This document shows positions 1 to 6,224 of a stretch of 6,442 bases of DNA, one piece after another; the first letter of the stretch is position 1; each line of letters opens with the position of its first letter. The stretch is from Candidatus Iainarchaeum sp. (lineage in GTDB: Archaea > Iainarchaeota > Iainarchaeia > Iainarchaeales > JAAZKV01). A program made the position numbers and the translations under genes. The stretch covers positions 34,285 through 40,726 of the forward strand of contig JAQUZG010000004.1 of NCBI GenBank assembly GCA_028691435.1, given 5' to 3'. Below the pieces are notes generated by a model that worked only from the letters and a program-made list of their open reading frames with translations, did no database searches and was not told where the DNA came from.

Positions 1-294
1 TGGATTGGACGAAGTACAGGCGTAGCAAAATTCCTTGATAGAGTAAATTATTTATCTCCACTTTCTGATATGCGAAAAGTAAAATCTCAATTATCAAAAA
101 CAAGAGAACTTTATGAAGCACGTGATGTACACGGAACACACTGGGGAAGACTTGATCCCATTGAAACTCCGGATGGACCACAATGTGGACTTGTAAAAAA
201 CTTATGCTTTATGGCAGAGGTAACAACTGATTCAAAAGAAGATCCAGTTGAAGATTTCTTACACAAACAAGGAGTAAAATTAAAAAAATTATAA
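1..294 (+). CDS. rpoB2: RNA polymerase subunit B'' (C-terminal 97 residues, 5' end outside window)
   Basis: The reading frame is open from the first base to a TAA at 292-294, so the gene starts upstream; the ATG at position 70 is internal. The segment has the conserved order of the second-largest polymerase subunit just before the archaeal B split: WIGRSTGV, LDRVNYLSPLS, EARDVHGTHWGR, then ETPDGPQCGLVKN. This is the fork/rifampicin-pocket-equivalent region lining the active cleft. The chain stops about 33 residues after GLVKN, the usual break point where B'' ends and B' begins in euryarchaea with a split rpoB, so this is a natural gene end and not a frameshift. Two small oddities: the usual Cys of GRLCP is Asp here (GRLDP) and ETPEG reads ETPDG. 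It is followed after 68 bases by rpoB1. Identification is firm; the upstream part cannot be judged. Confidence 0.95.
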   Translation, partial: WIGRSTGVAKFLDRVNYLSPLSDMRKVKSQLSKTRELYEARDVHGTHWGRLDPIETPDGPQCGLVKNLCFMAEVTTDSKEDPVEDFLHKQGVKLKKL

Positions 295-362
295 ATTAAA
301 TTTATAATTTTTTAAAATATAAAATTTAACAAAATTAAAATGATTTTTAGTGTGGTGAAAAA
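295..362 (+). other. rpoB2-rpoB1 spacer
   Basis: This 68-base gap is almost only A and T until its last 20 bases. AAATTT at 298-303 and 322-327 can pair as the base of an imperfect A/T-only hairpin, and several TATA-like strings occur (for example around 300-320), but in DNA this AT-rich such strings are expected by chance. I see no convincing terminator or promoter. The unbroken order of polymerase genes suggests read-through from rpoB2. Confidence 0.5.
352..358 (+). promoter_or_regulatory. Ribosome binding site of rpoB1
   Basis: GTGGTGA contains GGTGA, which is complementary to the CACC-containing tail of archaeal 16S rRNA. It ends four bases before the ATG at 363. It fixes that ATG as the start; there is no competing in-frame start upstream. 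Confidence 0.8.
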
Positions 363-2177
363 ATGGTAGAAGTTGCAAAAGTATATATCAATGGAAGACT
401 AATTGGTTTTCATGAAGATCCTGAAAAATTAACTGAAATGGCTATTGGTGCAAGAAGAAGTGGTGGGTTAGCTAAAGAAGTAAATGTAGCATATCACAAA
501 GATACTAATGAAATTTATATCAATACTGATGCAGGAAGATTACAAAGACCATTAATTGTTGTAAAAAATGGAAAAAGTTTATACACTCCTGAATTAAAAA
601 AACAAGTTGAAGAAGGAAAATTAAAATTTTCTGATATTGTAGAAAAAGGAATAATTGAATATTTAGATTCAGAAGAAGAAGAAAACACATTAGTTGCATT
701 AAATGAATCAGAATTAAATTCAAATCACACACATTTAGAAATTAATGGATCTGCAATTTTAAGTGTAATTAGTAGTTTAATACCTTATGTTGAACATGAT
801 ATGGCTGGAAAAGCTTTACACGCAGATAAAATGTTTAAACAATCAATTGGATTTGCGACAGCAAATTATAAAATGCGACATGATACAGAAGGATTCTTAT
901 TATACTATCCAGAAAAAAATATAGTAAAAACAAAAGTAATGGATGTACTTGAATTAGATAAACGCCCACAAAGTCAAAACTTTGTAATGGCAGTAATGCC
1001 TTATTATGGTTTTAATACAATGGATGCAATAGTTTTAAATCAAGGGGCAGTAGATAGAGGACTTGCAAGAGCATGTTATTTTAGAAATTATGAAACTGTT
1101 GAACAAAGATATCCTGGTGGACAAAGAGACAAATTTGAAATTCCAACAGAAGAAAAAGTTGGATTTATTGAAGAACACATTTATGCAAAACTTGGTCCTG
1201 ATGGATTAGTTCCACTTGAACAAGAAGTTAATGAAGGGGAAGCATTAGTTGGAAAAACAGCTCCACCAAAATTCTTAGAAGATATGAATGAATTTGGAGC
1301 AGATGATGAAAAAAGAGTAGATTCTTCAGTATTAGTAAAAAAAAGAAAAAATGGTTTTGTTGATACAATAATGATGACAGAATCTCAAGATGGAAGTAGA
1401 CTTATAAAAGTAAAAGTAAGAACAACATTAAAACCAGCAGTTGGAGATAAAATTGCATCAAGACATGGACAAAAAGGAGTAGTATCTTATATTGTTCCTG
1501 AAGAAGATATGCCTTTTACAATTGACGGTATAAGACCTGATTTAATAATTAATCCTCACTCATTACCTTCAAGAATGACAATGGGGCACTTACTTGAAAT
1601 GCTTGCTGGAAAAGCAGGTGCTGCAAGTGGGAAAATAATTGATGGAACTGCGTTCAATTCAATGACACAAAAAGAACTTGAAATAATGTTAAATGAACAT
1701 GGATTTAGACAAGATGGTATGGAAGTCTTCTATGATGGAATAACTGGAAAAAGAATTGAAGGAAACATATTTATTGGAATAATTCCAACTCAAAAACTGT
1801 ACCATGTTGTTGCACACAAATTACAAGCAAGAGCAAGAGGGCCAGTACAAATGTTAACTCGTCAACCGACTGAAGGAAAAGATAAAGAAGGTGGACTACG
1901 GTTTGGTGAAATGGAAGGTGAAACACTTGTTGGTCACGGTGCTGCAATGTTATTACAAGAAAAACTAATTGAAGATTCTGATAAAACAGTAGAATTAGTT
2001 TGTGAAAAATGTGGAGTAATTGCAGTAAATGATGATATACGACACAAAAAATATTGTCCAATATGTAAAGGTACTACAGTATATCCAGTAGAAATGAGTT
2101 ATGGATTCAAATTACTTTTGGATGAAATGAAAGCACTTGGAATACTTGCCCAAGTAAAATTAGTAGATAAAGTATAA
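363..2177 (+). CDS. rpoB1: RNA polymerase subunit B' (604 aa)
   Basis: This is the C-terminal half of the second-largest RNA polymerase subunit; with B'' it forms one wall of the active-site cleft and binds the RNA-DNA hybrid and incoming NTP. Length is normal for B'. Visible in order: NTDAGRLQRPLIVV (54-67), the LDSEEEEN motif (101-108), THLEI (123-127), YPGGQRDKFEIP (250-261), GDKIASRHGQKG (361-372; K363 and K371 match the hybrid-contacting lysines of bacterial beta), NPHSLPSRMT (397-406; R404 matches an NTP-phosphate-contacting Arg), RGPVQMLTRQPTEG (492-505), GGLRFGEME (510-518), and a C-terminal zinc ribbon with C547, C550, C565 and C568. Two conserved sites are altered: the archaeal EHNxSPRNT motif reads EHDMAGKAL (144-152), and GYNMEDA reads GFNTMDA (216-222). 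All structural motifs are otherwise intact, so the protein is almost certainly functional. It sits between rpoB2 and rpoA1 on the same strand, with its own strong RBS. Confidence 0.97.
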   Translation: MVEVAKVYINGRLIGFHEDPEKLTEMAIGARRSGGLAKEVNVAYHKDTNEIYINTDAGRLQRPLIVVKNGKSLYTPELKKQVEEGKLKFSDIVEKGIIEYLDSEEEENTLVALNESELNSNHTHLEINGSAILSVISSLIPYVEHDMAGKALHADKMFKQSIGFATANYKMRHDTEGFLLYYPEKNIVKTKVMDVLELDKRPQSQNFVMAVMPYYGFNTMDAIVLNQGAVDRGLARACYFRNYETVEQRYPGGQRDKFEIPTEEKVGFIEEHIYAKLGPDGLVPLEQEVNEGEALVGKTAPPKFLEDMNEFGADDEKRVDSSVLVKKRKNGFVDTIMMTESQDGSRLIKVKVRTTLKPAVGDKIASRHGQKGVVSYIVPEEDMPFTIDGIRPDLIINPHSLPSRMTMGHLLEMLAGKAGAASGKIIDGTAFNSMTQKELEIMLNEHGFRQDGMEVFYDGITGKRIEGNIFIGIIPTQKLYHVVAHKLQARARGPVQMLTRQPTEGKDKEGGLRFGEMEGETLVGHGAAMLLQEKLIEDSDKTVELVCEKCGVIAVNDDIRHKKYCPICKGTTVYPVEMSYGFKLLLDEMKALGILAQVKLVDKV

Positions 2178-2201
2178 ATTAAACGTTAAAAGTGTTTAAT
2201 T
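2177..2201 (+). repeat. Inverted repeat just after rpoB1 stop
   Basis: AATTAAAC (2177-2184) is the exact reverse complement of GTTTAATT (2194-2201), separated by nine bases. The left arm starts on the last base of the rpoB1 stop codon. It could form an 8-bp, mostly A-U hairpin in the mRNA. It is weak and there is no following U-run, so a terminator role is not supported. Confidence 0.5.
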
Positions 2202-2211
2202 AAAATAATAA

Positions 2212-2234
2212 AATTGCGATTTATAATCGCAATT
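2212..2234 (+). repeat. Perfect 10-bp hairpin in rpoB1-rpoA1 spacer
   Basis: AATTGCGATT (2212-2221), loop TAT, AATCGCAATT (2225-2234): a perfect 10-bp stem with a G/C-containing core, striking in a spacer otherwise nearly all A/T. It may be an RNA-stability or processing element, a partial attenuator, or a dyad binding site for a regulator. The sequence does not say which. Only short T stretches (2241-2244, 2250-2253) follow it. Confidence 0.65.
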
Positions 2235-2240
2235 AATAAA

Positions 2241-2250
2241 TTTTATAAAT
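2241..2250 (+). promoter_or_regulatory. Possible TATA box ahead of rpoA1
   Basis: TTTTATAAAT resembles an archaeal TATA element. Its centre lies about 26 bases upstream of the GTG at 2272, which would put a transcription start at or near the rpoA1 start region and give a very short leader. In DNA this AT-rich the string could easily arise by chance, so the call is weak. Confidence 0.25.
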
Positions 2251-2269
2251 TTTGAATGAAAAAAGGTAA

Positions 2270-2274
2270 AGGTG
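2270..2274 (+). promoter_or_regulatory. Ribosome binding site of rpoA1, overlapping an alternative GTG start
   Basis: AGGTG sits six bases before the ATG at 2281, matching the GGTGA-type sites of rpoB1 and rpoA2. The GTG inside it (2272-2274) is in the same frame and could itself be read as a start, with a weaker AGGT at 2264-2267 serving it. I prefer ATG 2281 because the better RBS match would otherwise be used up by the start codon. Confidence 0.6.
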
Positions 2275-2280
2275 TTAGAA

Positions 2281-4878
2281 ATGATCATGAAAAAAATTGG
2301 TAGAATAGATTTCACAATACTAAGTCCAGAAATGATAAGAAAAATGAGTGGAATAGAAATTCAAAATCCAGAAACTTATGATAAAGATGGCTTTCCAATG
2401 GAAGGGGGGCTAATGGATCCACATTTAGGGGTAATTAACCCAGGAATAAAATGTAAAACTTGCGGACAAACAATGAAAAATTGTTCTGGACACTTTGGAC
2501 ACCTTGAACTTGAAAGACCAGTAATTCATTCAGAATTTGGAAGACGACTTGAAATTGTAATGGCTTGTACTTGTAAAGAATGTAATAGACTTTTAATTAA
2601 CGATAATGAAATTGCAAAACTTGAAGAACAAACAAAAGGAAAAATAAAAGATTTTTCAAAAGAAATAATGACAAAATCAAAATTAATAAAAAAATGCCCA
2701 CATTGTAATGCTGAAGTTGGAAAAGTTCTTCTTGATAAACCAACTAACTTTTATTATAATAAAGAAAGAATTTATCCTACACAAATTAGAGAATGGGTAG
2801 AAAAAGTACCAGAAAATGATTTAAAATTACTTGGTTATGAAATCTCAAGAGTAAGACCAGAATTTTTCGTTTTAACTGTATTACAAGTACCTCCAGTAAC
2901 AATTAGACCAACAATTACACTTGAAGCAGGAATGAAAAGTGAAGATGATTTATCTCATAAATTAGTTGATGTAATGAGAATCAATATGCGATTAAAAGAT
3001 AATATTGAAGCAGGTGCTCCACAATTAATTATTGAAGACTTATGGGACTTGTTACAATATCATGTAACAACATACTTTGATAACAATACTGCCGGTGTAC
3101 CACCAGCAAAACATAGAAGTGGAAGACCATTAAAAACAATTATCCAAAGATTAAAAGGAAAAAAAGGAAGATTTAGATATAACTTAACAGGAAAAAGAGT
3201 AAATCATGCAGCAAGATCAATTGTTGTACCAGATTCATTTATTGATATTTCAGAACTTGGAATACCACAAGAAGCAGCAAAAGAATTAACAGTTCCTGAA
3301 TTTGTTACTGAATGGAATTTAACAGCTGCTAAAAAACAAATAAAAACATCAGACAAACCAGTTTATGTAATTAGACCAAATGGATCAAGGAAAAAAGTAA
3401 GTATTGAAAACAGAGATGAAGTTAGTGAAGAACTTGATGTTGGATACAGAATAGAACGAAATTTACAAGATGGCGATATAGTATTATTCAATAGACAACC
3501 ATCACTTCACAGAATGTCAATGATGGCTCACAAAGCAAGAATAATGCCTGGAAAAGTATTTAGAATAAATCCTATTGTATGTCATCCGTACAATGCCGAC
3601 TTTGATGGAGATGAAATGAACTGTCACGTTCCTCAAACAGAAGAAGGAAAAGTAGAAGCAGAAAAATTAATGCTTGTAAGAGATCAAATAATTTCTCCTA
3701 GATTTGGGGCACCAGTAATTGCTCCACAAGAAGATGGAGTAACAGCAATGTTTGCATTAACAATGCCACAAACAGTTTTTGATAAAACTGAAGCAATGCA
3801 AATGTTATTTGATTTAGGTATTAATGAATTACCAAAACCTGATAAAGGAAAAAAATATAGTGGAAAATTAATTTTTTCACAATTATTACCTAAAGATTTG
3901 AATATGGAATTTGAATCATTCACTGGAAGTGTATTAAAAAAAATTGGTGTAGACCATGAAATTGCACAAAAAGTAGTAATTGAAAATGGAATATTAAAAC
4001 AAGGAATTATTGATGCAGCTGCATTAAGTAGTGGACGAGGAAAATTAGTTGATAAACTTGCAAGAGATTATCCCCCAATGGAACTTGAAATATTCTATCA
4101 TAAATTAAATAGAGTAATGCCATTATTAACAGCAAAAGGAATGACTGTATCATTATCAGAATATGATACTAGTGCAGAAATTAAAAAACATAAAGAAAAA
4201 TTAATTGAAGAAACTATTGAAAAAGCAAATGCGCTTGTAAAGTCATATGAAACTGGAAAAATGGATATTATTCCAGGAAAAACTTTAGAAGAATCATTTG
4301 AAACTTATATGGTAAGACTTGCTTTTGAAGCAAAATCAAAAATCGAAAAAGAAGTAACAAAAGAAAAATTAGATTATGTTCTTGGTGAAGAACTTGTACT
4401 AAATACAATTTCAATGATCTTAGCAAAATCAAGAGGTGGAACAGTTAACCTAATGAACATTGCAGGATTTTGGGGTCAAGCATCTGTACGTGAAGGAAGA
4501 CCAAAAAAAGGATTCACTCAACGTTTAGTTACATCAAATCTAAGAAATGATGTTGGATTAATGGCTGGTGGATTTATCACTCACGGATTCATTGAAGGAT
4601 TAACATCAAAAGAATATTTCTATCACTCAATGGGTGCAAGACAAGGTGATGTGGACACTGGTGTTGCAACAAAAGTTTCTGGATACTTATACAGAAGACT
4701 TGCAAATGCATTAAAAGATTTAGTTGCTTCTCCTGATGGAACAGTAAGAACTGCATCAAATGCACTAATACAATATCAATATGGTGAAGATGGAGTATTC
4801 CCAAAAAATACACAACACGGAAAAAGTATTGATGTTGTAGAAGAATATAAAAATTTAAAATTAAAAAAGCAAATTTAA
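2281..4878 (+). CDS. rpoA1: RNA polymerase subunit A' (865 aa from ATG 2281)
   Basis: This is the N-terminal two thirds of the largest RNA polymerase subunit, carrying the catalytic metal site. Residues are numbered from ATG 2281; GTG 2272 (868 aa) or ATG 2287 (863 aa) are alternatives. Order: IDFTILSPEMIRKMS near the N-terminus; EGGLMDPHLGVI; clamp zinc site 1 (C58, C61, C68, H71); zinc site 2 (C98, C101, C139, C142); GRPLKTI and NLTGKRVNHAARS (lid/switch region); NRQPSLHRMSMMAH; the catalytic NADFDGD with metal-binding D440, D442 and D444; funnel region; GLTSKEYFYHSMGARQG leading into the bridge helix; then YGEDGVFP and a short tail, the normal A' end point. Length fits the family. The bridge helix departs from consensus: VDTGVATKVSGY where archaea usually have VDTAV(R/K)TA(Q/E)SGY. 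FGAPVIAPQED (475-485) replaces the usual YGGPIIGGxQD. All catalytic residues are present, so I take it as functional. Only 15 bases separate it from rpoA2. Confidence 0.96.
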   Translation: MIMKKIGRIDFTILSPEMIRKMSGIEIQNPETYDKDGFPMEGGLMDPHLGVINPGIKCKTCGQTMKNCSGHFGHLELERPVIHSEFGRRLEIVMACTCKECNRLLINDNEIAKLEEQTKGKIKDFSKEIMTKSKLIKKCPHCNAEVGKVLLDKPTNFYYNKERIYPTQIREWVEKVPENDLKLLGYEISRVRPEFFVLTVLQVPPVTIRPTITLEAGMKSEDDLSHKLVDVMRINMRLKDNIEAGAPQLIIEDLWDLLQYHVTTYFDNNTAGVPPAKHRSGRPLKTIIQRLKGKKGRFRYNLTGKRVNHAARSIVVPDSFIDISELGIPQEAAKELTVPEFVTEWNLTAAKKQIKTSDKPVYVIRPNGSRKKVSIENRDEVSEELDVGYRIERNLQDGDIVLFNRQPSLHRMSMMAHKARIMPGKVFRINPIVCHPYNADFDGDEMNCHVPQTEEGKVEAEKLMLVRDQIISPRFGAPVIAPQEDGVTAMFALTMPQTVFDKTEAMQMLFDLGINELPKPDKGKKYSGKLIFSQLLPKDLNMEFESFTGSVLKKIGVDHEIAQKVVIENGILKQGIIDAAALSSGRGKLVDKLARDYPPMELEIFYHKLNRVMPLLTAKGMTVSLSEYDTSAEIKKHKEKLIEETIEKANALVKSYETGKMDIIPGKTLEESFETYMVRLAFEAKSKIEKEVTKEKLDYVLGEELVLNTISMILAKSRGGTVNLMNIAGFWGQASVREGRPKKGFTQRLVTSNLRNDVGLMAGGFITHGFIEGLTSKEYFYHSMGARQGDVDTGVATKVSGYLYRRLANALKDLVASPDGTVRTASNALIQYQYGEDGVFPKNTQHGKSIDVVEEYKNLKLKKQI

Positions 4879-4882
4879 AGTT

Positions 4883-4889
4883 GGTGATG
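4883..4889 (+). promoter_or_regulatory. Ribosome binding site of rpoA2
   Basis: GGTGATG is the longest anti-16S match in the window and ends four bases before ATG 4894. It fills most of the 15-base gap after the rpoA1 stop, pointing to efficient, coupled translation of A' and A''. The ATG at 4887, inside the site, is followed by a stop after a few codons and is not a gene start. Confidence 0.85.
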
Positions 4890-4893
4890 AGAC

Positions 4894-6207
4894 ATGGTAA
4901 AGGAAGAAATGGATTTTGTTGAAGAAATAATTGAAGAACCACTTGAAGATGAAGAAGAAATTGTTGACGAAACTGATGAAATTGAACAAGAAACTTCTGA
5001 ATTAGAAGAACTTGAAAAAATTGAAGCAGAGTTGAAAAAACAAAAGAAAAAAGACAAAAGGGTTTATGAAACAGAACAAAGATCTTGGGAAAAAGTTCCA
5101 TTACCAAAAAAAATTTTGGATGAAATTGTTGCATTATCTGAAGTGTACAATTTATCTAAAGATGAAACTAGTAAATTTGCTGATTTTATTTTAAATAAAT
5201 ATGCTGAATTAGTAGTCGAACCTGGAGAAGCAGTGGGAATAGTTGCTGCACAAAGTCTTGGAGAACCAGGAACACAATTAACATTAAGAACAAAGCACTT
5301 TGCTGGATCTGCGGAAGTAAGTGTTGGAAGTGGAATTCAAAGAATGGAAGAAATCGTTGATGCTAGAATAAAAGCAAAATATCCAACAATGACAATCCAC
5401 TTAAATGATGAATTAAAAAACAATAAAGATAAAGCAGAAAAATTTTCAAAATCATTAATTGATGTAAGAGTAGAAAATGTAGTAAAACTTGATGAAAATT
5501 TTGAAGAATTAAAATTAAATATTGAAATAGATAAAGAAAAATTAGCTTCATTAAATTTGGATATGATTGAAGTTATTGAACTAATAAAATCAAGTTTATC
5601 TGAATTAAAATCAATGACAAAAGATAATAAAATGTTTTTCCAAATTGAAAAGAAAGGCGACTTAATAAACGTTAGAAAAAGTTTATTAAAAGTTTTAAAA
5701 GAAAAAGTTCATGGTGTTAAAGGAATCGAAAAAACACTTTTAGTAAAAGAAAAAAGTATAGGTAATGAAGAAGAATTTGTAATTAAAACAAGTGGAAGTA
5801 ATCTAAAAGCAGTTTTAAAACTTGAAGGAGTAAATCCAAATAAAGTTTTTACAAATGATATTATTGAAACATCAAAAATTTTAGGAATTGAAGCTGGAAG
5901 ATTATTGGTTGTACAAGAATTAAAAAAAGTTATGGACGATAATGGAATTAGTGTTGATGTAAGACACATAATGCTTTTAGCTGACTTAATGACTTTCACT
6001 GGAGAAATTAAAGGAATTGTTAGAACTGGAATCAATAAATTAAAACCTTCACCATTTGCAAGAGCATCATTTGAAGAAACAACAAAACATTTACTTGATG
6101 CAGCATTCAGAGGCGAATCTGAAAATTTAACTGGTGTTGTTGAAAATATAATTGTTGGACAACCAGTAAAAGTTGGAACTGGAAATGTTGAATTATTAAT
6201 GAAGTGA
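4894..6207 (+). CDS. rpoA2: RNA polymerase subunit A'' (437 aa) with acidic N-terminal extension
   Basis: This is the C-terminal third of the largest RNA polymerase subunit, carrying the trigger loop, jaw and part of the cleft. The conserved core starts near residue 68 (VPLPKKILDEI) and runs through EPGEAVGIVAAQSLGEPGTQ (109-128), the trigger loop with catalytic-type H135, GIQRMEEIVDAR (147-158), YPTMTIHL, a variable jaw-like part (about 171-320), ETSKILGIEAGR (325-336), VDVRHIMLLADLMTFTGEIKG region (355-373), SPFARASFEET (386-396), and GVVENIIVGQPVKVGTG near the end. Two oddities: residues 1-46 hold 24 Asp/Glu, followed by a Lys/Arg cluster at 48-56, an extension of roughly 55-60 residues compared with A'' proteins I remember; and the residue before the trigger-loop His is Lys (TKHFAG) instead of Phe (TFHYAG). 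The start is supported by the strong RBS. The TGA stop overlaps the first base pairs of the downstream repeat. Confidence 0.96.
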   Translation: MVKEEMDFVEEIIEEPLEDEEEIVDETDEIEQETSELEELEKIEAELKKQKKKDKRVYETEQRSWEKVPLPKKILDEIVALSEVYNLSKDETSKFADFILNKYAELVVEPGEAVGIVAAQSLGEPGTQLTLRTKHFAGSAEVSVGSGIQRMEEIVDARIKAKYPTMTIHLNDELKNNKDKAEKFSKSLIDVRVENVVKLDENFEELKLNIEIDKEKLASLNLDMIEVIELIKSSLSELKSMTKDNKMFFQIEKKGDLINVRKSLLKVLKEKVHGVKGIEKTLLVKEKSIGNEEEFVIKTSGSNLKAVLKLEGVNPNKVFTNDIIETSKILGIEAGRLLVVQELKKVMDDNGISVDVRHIMLLADLMTFTGEIKGIVRTGINKLKPSPFARASFEETTKHLLDAAFRGESENLTGVVENIIVGQPVKVGTGNVELLMK

Positions 6208-6224
6208 CCTTTTAGAAAAAGGTC
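6206..6224 (+). repeat. Hairpin overlapping the rpoA2 stop codon
   Basis: GACCTTTT (6206-6213) pairs perfectly with AAAAGGTC (6217-6224) around an AGA loop. The left arm starts on the second base of the TGA stop. The dyad lies in the first copy of the 46-bp repeat. No long U-run follows, so it is not a classic terminator, though it could set a transcript 3' end. Confidence 0.65.

Noticed and set aside
294..363. Frameshift or broken rpoB gene
   Set aside because: The break matches the normal archaeal B''/B' split, and B' has its own ATG and strong RBS.
4878..4894. Frameshift splitting the largest subunit
   Set aside because: The A'/A'' division after the bridge helix is universal in archaea, and GGTGATG precedes the A'' ATG.
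4589..5134. Reverse-strand open frame rich in Leu, Phe and Gln
   Set aside because: It is the antisense of the A' C-terminus and of the GAA-rich acidic part of A''; the composition follows from that.
6206..6224. Intrinsic terminator of the operon
   Set aside because: The hairpin is good but is followed by A-rich sequence and not by a run of T, so termination cannot be claimed.
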